Shown here piece by piece: positions 10,840 through 22,640 of a stretch of 64,000 nucleotides of DNA (position 1 is its first letter; every line of letters starts with the position of its first letter). The notes under the pieces are model-generated. The model saw only the letters and a list, made by a program, of their open reading frames with translations. It made no database searches and was not told the DNA's origin. Where the stretch lies: positions 37,649,501-37,713,500 of the forward strand of contig BSBM01000106.1 in NCBI GenBank assembly GCA_027924585.1, given 5' to 3'. This DNA is from Larix kaempferi (Eukaryota > Streptophyta > Pinopsida > Pinales > Pinaceae). The position numbers were made by a program, and so were the translations under genes.

Positions 10840-11972
10840 GCAAAATTAGGAATAAACCATCTTAAGAAATTTTATTTTCCCAATGAAAGATTGAATTACT
10901 TTTTTGTTTCTGGGAATAATAATCTTCAAGATTGCTTTTACACATTCTGGGTCGATTTTAATTCCTTCAGCAGAGACTATATGACCCAACAGCTTACCTT
11001 CTGTCATGGAAAAATGAGACTTTTTTGGATTTTATGATAATCCAAATTTCCTGCATTTAAGGAAAGTCTGTTTCATATGATTTATATGTTCATCATCATA
11101 TTTGGAAAATACTGTAATGTCATCTAGATAAATTACTACAAACTTTTCTTTCTCACCAACAAAGGCTATGTCCATAGCCCTCTAGAATGTGGCACCTGCA
11201 TTCATGAGTCCAAAAGGCATTTTGTCATACATAAATGTACCCCAAGGAGTTGTGAAGGTTGTTTTTCCCTAGCCTCTAGTTGTATTGCAATCTGGTTATA
11301 ACCAGAGAATCCATCAATCATTGATATCCTCTGGGAACCTACCACTCTTTGCAAGATTTGATCAATTTTTGGCAGTGGATAGTCATCTTTGAGAGAGCAT
11401 CTATTGAGGTTATGAAAATCTACACAAAGCCTTATCAATCCATTCTTTTTACGTACTGGTACCAAATTCGCTAGCCAAGAGGAATATCTAAGAGGTATAA
11501 TGATCTTTGCATCTAACAATTTTTTGACCTCTTTTTCAATAATTGGAAGCAATGCTAGATTAAGTCTTCTAAGATTATGTATGAAAGGCTTAGTGTTTGG
11601 ATTCAATGGAATCTTATGCTGGATAATGATGGTATTATAAGTTCTCAGATCTTCATATGACCAAGCAAAAATATCAATAAATTCTTTCAACAAACAAATA
11701 TACCTGTTTCTTTCCTTTTCAGAAAGTGTCTTGAATATCTTAATCATTTTAGGCTCATTTTCAGAACCAATATTATAACTCAAGACATTTTCTTCAGTAT
11801 ATTGTATTGTAGGTTTGAACAAGGTATCATCCTTTGAGAATAATCTTTCAAGAGGTACAAATCCTTTAGGAATAACATTCCCTTTTAATTCAACTATCTC
11901 ATGATTTCCAATTAAATTATTTATGCATGGACCCCTTTCATTCCAATCAATATCTTGATCCTGATCAATCAA
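10840..11972 (-). pseudogene. Element C reverse transcriptase
   Basis: RT copies element RNA to DNA. The protease-RT linker reads VELKGNVIPKGFVPLERLF, then LLDAKIIIPLRYSSWLANLV, RKKNGLIRLCVDFHNLNR, YPLPKIDQIL and MIDGFSGYNQ. A frameshift at about 11280 follows. The remaining motifs continue in another frame: PWGTFMYDKMPFGLMNAGATF and VVIYLDDITVFS (about 11115-11150), with the catalytic Asp pair present. Stops occur near 11185 and 10850. It is not expressible as one protein. Confidence 0.85.
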
Positions 11973-12122
11973 TGAATCAGAAAAATGCTATGTTAACTCT
12001 AGAAATTCTTTAAGTTCCTGGTCATCATGAAAAACTTTCCAATGTTTGATATTATCCAGAATGGAAGGTCTGTATCTTACTTCAATGGGGTATTTAAGAT
12101 GAGTTAACTTTGGAACTTTAAA

Positions 12123-12505
12123 TTAAGTTGCTGCCAAAGCCAATGAACCTGTTGTTTGATTATGATCCCTTGGGATATAAGTTATGTTGAAATCTATGAA
12201 AAAATTATCAATTAAATACCATACCTCATTCCGGCATACTTTCAACAAAGACTGTTTCCCCTGATATACATTCCTTACTTGTTGTACTATTAATTCGGAG
12301 TCGCCATAAACAGTAAGTTTTTTAATGCCTAAGTCTTTTGCAGCCCTTAACCCAAGAACTAATGCTTCATATTCAACGATATTATTAGTTGTTTCGAATT
12401 CCAACTTATACATTAAAGAAATAATATCACCTCCAGAAGAAATAAGTAAAACCCTTGCTCTTGCTCCCTCTTTACATGATGAACCATCAAACTACATTTT
12501 CCATA
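12123..12505 (-). pseudogene. Element C extra (archaeal/plant-type) RNase H
   Basis: The domain reads WKM-stop-FDGSS, then LEFETTNNIVEYEALVLGL, LTVYGDSELIVQQV and YIPRDHNQ. FDGS, EYEA and GDSE supply three of the four acidic residues. The fourth site, normally AD in NxxADSLA, is TG here (TTGSLALA), a recent-looking loss by base substitution. The domain sits between protease and RT and not after RT. I recall this order in some Tat elements of flowering plants. One in-frame TAG precedes the first Asp. Confidence 0.8.
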
Positions 12506-12539
12506 AACCTTCTTGCTCCTCCCTCTTGGGATGGACTGG

Positions 12540-13374
12540 ATTGTCTTTCTAAACTTGTAAAACACCCGTGGAATCGTCTTTCAAATGTAACATAGATGAA
12601 CAAAAACCCTCTTGTACTGAGTAAATTGGATGGTTTGTAGGATTTTTATCATCACTCACCAAATATGCAAGCTGTAATTCTCTATAAAGTCTCTTGTATT
12701 CTCCTCCAAATATTGGTATTGAAGCATAAGATAGATCCATTTGGCAGGTTCCCCCCTACCTTTGTTTCCCATGACCGTGATAACAAGATACCAAACTTAG
12801 GAAAAACATCAGCTACGACAACATCCATAAGCACACTTTTCATTGGTATCTTTGTAAGGCTAACCACAAGGTCTTTAATGACTCCAAGACATTTTACAGC
12901 TCTAGAGTCAAAGGCATACAGGTCATGATAAGCTTTAGTAACAGAAAGTCCTAAAGCTTCCATGACTTCTTTAGGCATGAGATGATGTGAAGCACCAGAG
13001 TCTAAGAGACAGTTATGTAGCATCTGATCATGAACAATGAGTGTGATATAAAATGGATGAGGATAATGAGATTTATCATCTAGTGGATCATATGTTTTAG
13101 AACCAGAAATAATAGTTGGATTTTCATCCTGTAAATTAATTTCATCTGAAGGGATAGGATTAGCTGAAGAATTCAGGATTTTAAGAGTAGGCTCCCTGTA
13201 TGACTTATTCTTAACCAACTCTGTTAATGGAATGGGAATTTTGATTTTGCTAATTTCATGTTCCAAATTAAAATTAGCAATCTTGCCTACTTCTTCTTGT
13301 ATCTGTAATTTTATTCCCATCTCTTTGTTGTTCCTTCTTTTTCTGACAAGATAAACTTTCTTTAATAGGAACAT
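12540..13374 (-). pseudogene. Element C aspartic protease and linker
   Basis: The catalytic motif is CLLDSGASHHLMP at about 12980-13015, with the classic DSG. Downstream come the second strand region PKFGILLSRSWE and, after a frameshift near 12740, MDLSYASIPIFGGEYKRLYR with SDDKNPTNHPIYSV, a linker characteristic of Tat proteases. The upstream residues (TYDPLDDKSHYPHPFYITL) are the usual N-terminal strand. Confidence 0.8.
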
Positions 13375-13449
13375 TCTTTGCCTTCTTTTTTCCTGATGTT
13401 GCTTGCTTCATTCCCGACCTAAGACCATATGACTTCTGTTGCTTTTCCT

Positions 13450-15049
13450 GGTAAACCTATAGCATATATGATTCATGTTCAAAACAATGTGTCCCATGAT
13501 AATCTGTCATTTTTGCATAATGATATTCAGCCTTATTCAAAACTTTAGAAGAAGAAACATCATCTAATTGATCAATATCAGGTTCTAAATATTCAACCTC
13601 CATTTCATCTATTTCATAGGACTCATCATCTTGTATCAGATTATTTTGGAAAGGAGGCTGAATCCTCTGCTCCTCATTATCTCTTCTTTCTCTTTGAATA
13701 TAATTGTTCCTTCTTTCTCTGGGTAAGAATATAGGAACAAAAGAGCATCTAAATTGATTTGGATTTTTCTCTCCTTCTTGCATAGGTCTATTTTGACTCT
13801 TATTTTCCATTTCTAACCTATTAATTTTTGCAGACAAATTCTTGACTAACTTGGTCATTTCATCCAATTTATTTTCTGATGGTTTTCCTGTAGAAGTTGA
13901 TGGTATCATTTCTTTTTTACCCCTTTTATAATGCACTTGATATTCTGATTTATCCTTAAGTTTTCTTGATTCCAAAATATTAGAATCAACTTCCAATGCA
14001 GCCTCCTGCATATTTAGAAAAGACACGGACCTTCTTTCTCTTAATAACAAGGAAAATTTAGAATCGAAAGAATTAGCATAAGTGAGCTTTGCTGATGTCT
14101 TAGAAGGATTTATTTCAGCAGGTATCTTACTATACATTTTATTGAAATGCTTTGAAAAATCTATAACTGCTTCATTTTCCTTTCTTTTCAAAGCTCCAAA
14201 TTCAGTGATATAGTAAAGATAGTCTTTTGTGTCTCCCCGTTGTCTCATAAACACCTCTTCTAAAGCTTCTATTCCATTTATGGATTTTACTGGTAAATCT
14301 CTGAACCATTTTCTTACTTCTCCATCCTTGATTTGTATGAACATCCGCATCCAAACATCCTTAGCCTAAATGTTTTGATTATCTGCATAATTGAAGAAGA
14401 CATTCCAGTGTTCTACTGCGGTGACATCACCCTAACCATTGAACCTAGGAAAATATTTTTGGTAATCACCCCTAGGAAGATCATTAAGGGGCTGAGGAAG
14501 AACCAATGGGGCATATTTTGCAGCCACTATATGATCCATCATATCAAGAGGTTGTCCAGCCATGTTTGAGTTAACTTGTCTTGGTGGAGAAGGAGGACTG
14601 TTGTATTTAAGTTGATAAAATGGGATCCTACTCGTGAGAGGAGTATAAGGTGGGAGTTGAGATTTTAATGAAAAAATTATTGAATATAAGATCTCAATTT
14701 TAACTTTTTCAGATGATAAAGGATTGGTGTAAACCTGAAAATTATCAACTTGAATGACAGGGATAAGAAAAGACAATTCTTGTTCTTTTTCTTCTGTCTC
14801 AGGATGTAGATTTGCAGAAGGAGAAGATTGTTGTGACTGATCTGGTATGTCTATAGATGGAGGATAGTGATATCTTCCAGAAGAAGTAGAACCTAATTTT
14901 TTCATGGCCTCTCTCAAAATATTCTCTGGATCTGGGACTCCTAGATGCAAGGGAGATGTAGGATTTCCCCTTGTTCCTGTTTTCCTAGAAGCCAATGTGA
15001 AAAGCTGCTGGTGAAAATGTAGTCTATAAAAATTTTTGATATTGTTCAC
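13450..15049 (-). pseudogene. Element C gag
   Basis: This encodes the capsid of the virus-like particle. The N-terminal part (14432-15049) has a Gly/Pro/Ser-rich start, PENILREAMKKLG and a Pro-rich linker ending LPRGDYQKYFPRFNG. The capsid core continues in the same frame across two stops: MFIQIKDGEVRKWFRDLP, LEEVFMRQRGDTKDYLYY and FGALKRKENEAVIDFSKHF. A Lys/Glu-rich tail with an acidic patch (EIDEMEVEYLEPDIDQLDD) ends it. I see no zinc knuckle. The start codon is uncertain. Confidence 0.75.
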
Positions 15050-15102
15050 CTTCCAAAATCAGATCAATAAAAATTTCCCAGGGAATATGTACTTCACTTC
15101 CG

Positions 15103-15120
15103 TCTCTGACAACAACACCA
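15103..15120 (-). other. Element C primer binding site, CpG-depleted
   Basis: On the minus strand TGGTGTTGTTGTCAGAGA follows the LTR end after a short T-rich spacer. It equals the common plant PBS TGGCGCCGTTGTCGGGGA (usually assigned to tRNA-Asp) with C-to-T and G-to-A changes. Confidence 0.6.
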
Positions 15121-15125
15121 AAATA

Positions 15126-15735
15126 TGTTATCACTAGAGTTTGCACCTAGACTACTTAGGTTCAAAGTCCAGAGAATCCTAAAACTGATGAAAGGATGAC
15201 TAGGTTTTGTCAGCTTATAAACAATTAAGTGTAATAGAGATCGGGCTAACATATATCAAATGACTAGATAGTAGATGTATAAACCTGATAAACTAGGATA
15301 GAAATATTGCGAGTGTGAATTTATAAAAGGAGTGAGCAAGATCTGTTCAGATCATTGATAAACATACAAATCATTCATAAGAATTCATGCATGGGAAAAA
15401 ACTATCCAAAGAACAGAATTATGAACAACACATAACATTTATCACTTCAAATATTAAAACAGAACAGGCTCATCTCAAATATAATCATTTCAAAGCATTC
15501 TTCATATAAAGTGAAACATAAATACATGCTTGCAAGCTATAATAGTAGTCTAATCTCCACCATTCCTAACCTCTTTACAGTGTTCACTATTACATATTAT
15601 ATACAAAAAGTTTCAAAATTGAAGTAGTTTGAGATCCATATTTTATGGATCTAAAAAACCTAAAAATAGACAATTTGTTTAACATTCTATCTAGATTGAA
15701 TGACCTCAAAAGTTAAGCTCGATCTCTAATACTAA
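15126..15735 (-). mobile_element. Probable 5' LTR of element C
   Basis: The minus-strand end GTGATAACA is fixed by the adjacent PBS. The other end is less sure: TGTTAGTATTAG at about 15735 gives a TG start and a 610-bp LTR, but TGTTAGTATATG at about 15757 is an alternative. The sequence is AT-rich and non-coding. No second copy was seen, so this cannot be confirmed by pairing. Confidence 0.45.
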
Positions 15736-15799
15736 CAGTTGTATAAACATATACTAACATCCTCTAACTAATAGCTGTCTACTCATGACTGTTTATCAA

Positions 15800-17480
15800 C
15801 CCATATAGAAAGTATGACATGTCTCTTAAGTTGGATTCGTTCATGAAAAACTATAGTTTCTTGGTTGCTTCAGCTAGAATGGTTAAACCATCTAACACTT
15901 GATTTCTCCTCTCCAACCGAGATTGCTCTACCTACATAGCTTGAATCTGATCCTGAAGTTCTTTGTTTTGATTCACAAGCTCCTCATACTGCTGTTGTGT
16001 AGCCCTTTTTCTCTTCAATACTTCTTTGGACGTTGTGATAAGTTCCTGATGATTTGCACCTATTTCTTCCAAGTCCTCTCACAACCTTTTGTTAGAAATC
16101 ATCAGTTTTTCATTCGAATCATTGAGATACATGTTTTGTTCTTTAAAAGATTGTAAGGATTTCTTTAATATTTCCACCTCTGATATTGATTCCATTGCTT
16201 CAAAATGTACAGGAACTTCCTCAATGTTTGAAGGTTTCAAACCTGAACCAACATCAAACTCACATACCTTTTGTTTACCTTTATAGGCCTTTTAAATCAA
16301 ATCTGGTGTATGCATCAATTGTTTTCGAATTTCTGCTAGGGTTTGCTCTTCTATTTGATAAGCTTCCTCTGTAGCCTGTAAATCTTCCTCACAGGATGAA
16401 TCTTCTATAACAATTATAGCATCTTTTTGAAACTTAGGGTTTAAGATTGCGTTCATGTTCATTCTCATCTTATTTTTTGATCTAGTCCTCGGCCTTAAAC
16501 TGTTTTCAACATTATTTTCCAAAAGAGCTTCATCCTGTTTTATATTCAATATAAATTATTGAACCATTACATTTTCCTCAATAACCCTAGGAGTATCCGG
16601 AGCCATGACTTCTTCTTTTTGAAACCGAACATTTAATTTTATCTTCCCTTCGGTCCCGAAAATTTCTGTCATAGACATAATATCACATACCTCTTGTGCT
16701 TGTTTGTCTCCATCCTCAGACGCTTTCCTTTTCTGTCGTCTGTATTGTTCCTTCATTCTTTCATCATCGCACTCTTGAATTTCAGGCTCAAAACCAGACC
16801 AAAAGATGAAATTTTTCCAGGATCTATTAGCTTTTCCTCAATTTAGAAGCTATCAACAGGTTAATCAAACCATGATGAAAGACTAAGTGGCTACTATGAT
16901 CGAGGTGATTTCTTACCTGCGTAGTCATCTTTTCTATGCTCCTAAACAGGTAATAGGGTAAGTTTAATTTAGATTCTCCATTTAAATGCAACGAGAACCT
17001 TAAGTGGTATCTGAATATGGTTGCAAACCATCCTTCACAAGTAATATAGAATTGAACAACATTTAGAATATCTCTCCATTCAGGCTTGAACCTGTTTAAG
17101 TGAATTCCCTTTCTCCAATCGAACTTTTTGCAACAAGGAAACAAAAATAGACTGAGATCAACTCCGAACTACTTTTTAAACCATATTTCTCCTTCAGAAG
17201 GTATTCCAATAGATTCTACAATGGTATCCTCATCTACCCTAAAGGTTAGGGTTTGCAAATTTACCATAAAATCCTTTTAATTGTTTACAAAGGCCTTCGT
17301 CACTTGCAAGTTGTAACCTTTCATTCATTCACATAGGGAAAACCAGCCTCCAGTCTTCATCATTTATGCACATCTGGGAAATTCCTCACTCCACTTGATA
17401 TTATCTGGATCCAATCTACATATTTTTCCACTGAGTTTTTTAACCACTGTCGTCGTGATCTCGAGGCTCTGCTAGCTTGC
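15800..17480 (-). pseudogene. Upstream ORF relic with coiled coil (ORF1-like, retroelement)
   Basis: A long decayed minus-strand reading begins near 17480 (MQASRASRSRRQWLKNSVEK). It continues through MVNLQTLTFRVDEDTIVESI with GIPSEGEIW, KPEWRDILNVVQFYITCEGW, FATIFRYHLRF, a Lys/Arg-rich block (RRQKRKASEDGDKQ) and a C-terminal heptad-rich region (QQQYEELVNQNKELQDQIQ). About six stops and a few shifts interrupt it. Ogre-type Tat elements carry an extra ORF of unknown function before gag, and this fits. However, the probable LTR of C lies between it and the C gag, so it may belong to a different element. Confidence 0.45.
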
Positions 17481-18110
17481 ATTCCTGTTAAAACATTTCA
17501 AACAAACACAGACTATGTAGAGAAAACCGACTAATAGTCTGTAGGGTTAGCTGAGATATGAATTTGGATCCATGTACTTTGAAAATATCGAGAACATGTT
17601 TGTACATTCATGAAATAATTAATTTTCACTCCCTCCTTGACACAGATCCCGAGCTACTATCAGTCTCATCATGAAGCAAGACTACTTTTGAAACACGCTT
17701 ACTATGCATGCCATTTTCACTTAATTCATCTACAAGTGATTAAAATCCGGTAGCACCAGCATTTCCTCCATTATTCAATGTGTTGTCGGTATGTACCAAA
17801 ACTATAAATGAAATATAATCCACTTTTGAACAGCCAAACCTTCATCATGCATAAGTAGATTTTATTTTATTCATTGGCAAGCAAACTTACTCATACATTA
17901 GGCTATGTATTATTTCAATAAAGAACTTGAAAACTTGAAATATTAATGAAAATGAGCCTTATTTGTTTTAATAAATGAAACAATGATAAAATAACCCTTT
18001 TTAAAAGAACCTAAGAACTAGGGTAAAACCTAAGGAAATCGAGATTCTAAGATAAACTAAGGTAAAGCTAAAGAAAACATAGTCTTCTAGGAAACATACC
18101 TAAAGTAGAA
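17481..18110. other. Non-coding stretch
   Basis: AT-rich, with no recognised feature. It separates the ORF1-like relic from the WD40 fragment and might include the LTR of the element that owned ORF1, but no boundary is clear. Confidence 0.35.
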
Positions 18111-18600
18111 CTAAGATACAAATCTAGAGATAACATGCCATAAAGATGCCTGATGTGAATCTGAGATATAAGTTGAACATCGAGAAAGATCATCTTGGAA
18201 ATTTCTATCTACCAAATTATGTGAACCATGTGAATGTAATACTTGAGAAACATAATGCAAAGCAGTATCTGATTCCTGCCCCTCACCAGATTCTTTTGAA
18301 AGAAGACCATTTTGGAATCCAACATCCTTATCTCTTTGCAATGAAGGTGGGGTGTGCCTCTGACCAAGCATAAATTCAAGTGAATTCCAAACTGCAGGAT
18401 GAAGCTTCATATTAAACCAAGGAATTGCGACTAAAACACGGTGTGATAGTAAGGGTTCATGTGACCAACAGGACTTTTCATGCCTTGCACCAGATCCACG
18501 AGGGATCTCATGATTCCAAATATAAACATGTGAATCTTCACTTGCACAAATAAAATGGTTCCCATTTGGAGTAAATGACATGGAATTTGATTGTAGGTAA
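18111..18600 (-). pseudogene. WD40-repeat protein exon fragment (WDR44-like)
   Basis: The minus strand opens with a WD40 blade, MSFTPNGNHFICASEDSHVY then IWNHE. The SxDG/PNGxHxxxASED-x-VYIWN pattern and the following SCWSHEPLLSHRVLVAIPW resemble the terminal blades of plant WDR44-type proteins, as I recall them. The remainder (to a stop at 18111) is Ser/His-rich and unassigned. No upstream exon is visible in the 670 bp above it, and no second WD blade. It is probably a gene fragment captured or left behind among the repeats. Confidence 0.55.
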
Positions 18601-19265
18601 AAGAAATGAATTTAACCCTAAATGGTTCATTGATGTTATGTTTGTACATAACTTGAGGTTGGTTAGTTGCATCATTGTCAAAAATCCTTCATATTTAAGT
18701 ACTATAAGATTAATATAAACTATAATGAACTTCATATGATCATTGAGGTCATGATCAAAGTATAAATAAACATATAGACACTGAAAAGAAACAGACAAAC
18801 TTGTGAGAAATTTAAAATTGATTGGCATCTCAACATTTTCATCTTAACCACTCAATCTTGAGTCTAATTCTTTATATACTCTGTAACTTTCTAGTATAAA
18901 CAAATATTGAGTGAGCTCTTACATCCTTGTATCTCTTATAAGAAAAAAAACCTCAAACTCTGTCAAGTACCTCCATTGAAGAGAGTTTAACATGTAATTT
19001 AAAGTGGTGACAAGAAGGAAATAATAACAACACCCAGAAAAGAAGGAAACCCAACAAAACTTCACCAATATGGAGAATCAACATCATTCCCTTGAAAACC
19101 TCAAAACATGAAAGAATTGCATGAAATTTAGAATAAAAAAACTCAAGTCAAATTAAATACCCAGAAATAGTTGGATTCTTTCATATTTTGAAGCATAATT
19201 CCTCTCATAACCTTATCATAGAGACAAAAATAACATCTAAAAATGCCTTAAAATTGTTCATTTAC
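18601..19265. other. Non-coding stretch
   Basis: AT-rich sequence between the WD40 fragment and the En/Spm-type gene. Open stretches on the minus strand here look like intron sequence and have no domain. Confidence 0.4.
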
Positions 19266-22200
19266 AATATGCATTTTCATTGATCAATTCGATGTCACTG
19301 CTCCTCCAGGCTATAAAATTGTTAAGTTCGTCCGCTAAATACTCACACTGATTTCTTTTGCGCTTTAGCTTGATTTCATAGTCGGGATCGGCCAAAAGTG
19401 ATTGTGGACACACATATTAATATCCCTCTCCTAGTGCTTCCCCATTAGGAATAACAAAATTTGGGTCAACCCTTCTTATGTAACCCTTGGAAACCTTCAC
19501 CCCACCATTAAAATAAGTAAGTAAACACTTTCTTCCTTCCAATCCTGCTTTTGAAGGTGGCAATGATGATTGACTATGTTAATAAACAAATTGTTCTGAT
19601 ATCCTTTAAAATAAGAAAATATTATTGGATGAAAATAAATAGGTTTAGAACTTACCCATGCTTTCAAGTTACCATTTGGTCCATGATTAACTTGTCTCGA
19701 AGCCAATAGAGTTTGTTTCATCAAAGCTTCACTAGCTGGACTTGAGGAAGATTGCTAAAAAACACTTGTAAGTTATATTGAAATACGGATTATAACATTG
19801 CACCAAATAATAAATCATTTCAAACATACCTTCAAGTTCTTAGATGGTGTAGGATCCATTGCACTTTGTTACATTGAAGGTTCAAAAGGCCCATTCTGGA
19901 AACTCTCGTGGAAAATAAACACTTGTGAGATGTATTCAAAGAATGAAAAGTAGCATTGGACAAAATAAGAGGTAATTTCAAAGATTACATGGATTGGGCT
20001 CACTAGAATAAGAGGTGAGATTTGCAAAGGTATTTGATTTGATGAAACATCTAACAGGGGAGAATTAATCTGGAAATATAGTAGTTTGCATGACATACAA
20101 TGTAATAAGAAGAGACAAACATTTAAAATCCCAATATTCAAATATGACATACATCAAAAATTAAATAATCTACACATGCAAAATTCTTATATTGTTGGGT
20201 TTTGGATCAACACTACCATTTTCTTTCCTCTACTCCATGGTAGCTTTCCATTCAACAATTTATCAATAGTTGATTTCATTATTCCAATTTATGTATCTTT
20301 TTCCTGAAGTTCCTTTATCTTTTTCTCTCATTTTATCTTGTGTATTAAGCAATTCCTTCTTGTAGGCATTGTCTTTTCCAAACAATTCAGTTGGAGTGAC
20401 TCCCCGAGTCCCCAGCCAACCCCATGTACACGGCCCCTCCTCTCGGGCCCCAACACTGTAGCGAGGGCATCCTTCTTTGTTGCATATGTAGGAGACACTG
20501 AATTTGATTGTTCTTATTCGATTTGTTTCTAGAAATGTTAAACATTTCAACCAATTAATATTAGAAAAAAATCAACATGAAAAAAAAGCCCAAATAATAC
20601 ATACAAGAATAGGTTGAGAACTTACTATTGTCTCTACTATAGATGATGACATTGGAGTTCCATCCTTCTTTGTATGGAATTTCATCCACACTTCAGCCCT
20701 ATTTACAATCCTATCATCTGGATTGTGAACTTATTTCTAGTCATGACAAATGCAATAGTGTGGATAAGTATATTTGATATAATGTTACCCATGACTACGT
20801 TTATAATTTCTAATTGTGAACAAAAAAAATAGAATCCATTACAACTTACAAGGTCATGTTCTACCCTAAAGTAACCTCTACAACTAGAAGTGTGGGTCAC
20901 TCGTTCTATTGCCCTATTTTCCTTATTTATGTTTGTCTTCTCTTGCAACTCAATAAAAAATGGGGATGCTTAGATTAAAGTTAACTATATAACCAAGTAT
21001 TTAAAATCACATGTCATTCGATTATAGCGTGCATATTTCTCTTTCATTTTTACCTTGAACTTAGGGTGAGATCGTATTCTAACAAATTCATTCCAATCCA
21101 TTTCATTTACTCCAATTGGAACATTTTCCATCCTCTCCTCGTATGTTGGGTATTTCAAATAGTATTTTGTATACAAACAATATCTATACTTTCGAAGGCA
21201 TTGAGATATTACTGTATTACACCACCTTTATATTGAAGGATCTACTCGAAAGTTGCTCTACAATAGATAAATAGTTCAATGTTAGACACAAACTGTTATT
21301 TGAAACCAAATTTGTCACACACATGATCAACATGCATAAACAAAATTAAAAACAAAAATCCAATCATTATTTGGTTGATGCTCACATTGATTGCATTCCA
21401 TGTGTCTTTCCTCAACGCTTCACAAACTTGTTTCCAATCCATAAACTTAATGCCAAAAAATTCTCTTGCAAGGACACCTATACAGGAGGTAAATTTCTCT
21501 GGCACCAAACCAATAGGTTGTCCCCTCTCATTAACTCGATTTTTTGGTAATGGACTTCCCTCTAAAGTATTTTTAAAAAGACATTTTGTTGGTCCTGTAC
21601 CCTTTATTTTGGAATTTGTTTCATTAATAGCTTGGTTAGATGCCCCTACCCCTTCCAAACCATGCTCTTGTTGTATTGATGGTTCATGTTGAATGTTTTC
21701 TGGAAAAATAAACCATACCAATTTAAACAATGACAATATTGATTCCTTAATAGAAAATTTTGAAGTACTTTTGTGGAAAATGTTGGTCCTCTGTCCTTTA
21801 TTTTGGAATTTGTTTCAATAATAGCTTGGTTAGATGCACCTACCCCTTCCAAACCATGCTCTTGTTGTACTGATGGTTCCTGTTGAACGTTTTTTGGAAA
21901 AATAAACCATACTAATTTAGATGATGACAATATTGATTCCTTAATAGAAATTTTTGAAGCAATTTTGCAGAAAATGTTGGTCCTCTACCCTTTTGGCATT
22001 TGTTTCAATAATAGCTTGGTTAGATGCACCTGCCCTTCCAAACCATGCTCTTGTTGTACTGATGGTTTGTGTTGAATATTTTCTGGAAAAAAAACCATAC
22101 CAATTTAGACAATGACAATATCGATTCCTTTATAGAAATGTTTGAAGTACTTTTGGGGAAATTATAAAGCCGTGAAGTAATCATACCTTGCATTGATTCT

Positions 22201-22640
22201 TATACATTTTTCTCAAGACTATGTTCATCATCATTGTTGCCACTACTATTGTAACTAGATTGACATTGTTGAGGGACAATGGAATGTGATGCTATCCTTT
22301 GTGGGATTTTTTCCTCGTTTTATCTCCTATGGTAAAGTATGTTAATAAAGCTTTGTTGACAATTGTATACTGATTTTTTATTATTAAACATTATGTTTTT
22401 AAATGTTTACCTGAAATTGTGTCTCATCTATTATTGTGAATTTCTTTGGCAATGTGCCTTGCCTTTGTGGTTTTATATACCCTATGTACAAAAGTGTTAT
22501 GTTTTTCTTTCTTTGACCCCTTTTTTCTAGCTGCAAATATGGATTGCAACAATTGAACAAAGTAAGCTATACAAGTATTGAAGAACAATGAAAGCACAAT
22601 AATCATTAAAAATGTATTGAAGTCCAAAACAAAAATATGT
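19266..22640 (-). pseudogene. Decayed En/Spm (CACTA)-type gene, Transposase_24 domain
   Basis: Exon-like blocks on the minus strand, in order: TLPKKFTIIDETQFQ (about 22490-22420, then a GTAAAC donor); a block with a GCAAG|GTATGA donor (about 22320-22180); NERGQPIGLVPEKFTSCIGV ... DWKQVCEAL (21330-21550); NEMDWNEFVRIRSHPKFKVK (about 21050-21120); RAEVWMKFHTKKDGTPM (about 20640-20700); ALATVLGPERRGRV (about 20430-20470); LFGKDNAYKKELLNTQDKMR; and a last block with YIRRVDPNFVIPNGEAL and ELNNFIAWRSSD (19280-19500). NxxGQPIG, the W-N-F block and HTKKDGTP in this order are the signature of plant Ptta/En/Spm Transposase_24. A frameshift and stops show it is dead. The family's exact transposition role is unknown to me. 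Confidence 0.65.
21601..22160. repeat. Three tandem copies of a 194-bp segment
   Basis: Copies begin at about 21601, 21795 and 21988. Each carries, on the minus strand, the peptide EPSIQQEHGLEGVGASNQAI plus a flanking intron-like piece. Copies 2 and 3 differ by small indels. The array lies inside the En/Spm-type gene just upstream of the NERGQPIG exon, so it repeats an exon with its intron. Confidence 0.8.

Larger units (their letters stand above)
10200..15735 (-). mobile_element. Element C: Tat/Ogre-like Ty3 retrotransposon, 3' part lost
   Basis: Minus-strand order is LTR, PBS, gag, protease, extra RNase H, RT, native RNase H. Domain sequences (LVPVRKKNGLIRLCVDFHNL, GYNQ, YLDD) place it in the Tat branch of plant Ty3 elements. 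Integrase and the 3' LTR are not recognisable below about 10.2 kb. Several frames are used: gag in one, protease in a second, and the extra RNase H, RT and native RNase H mostly in a third, with an additional shift inside RT at about 11.28 kb. Confidence 0.8.
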
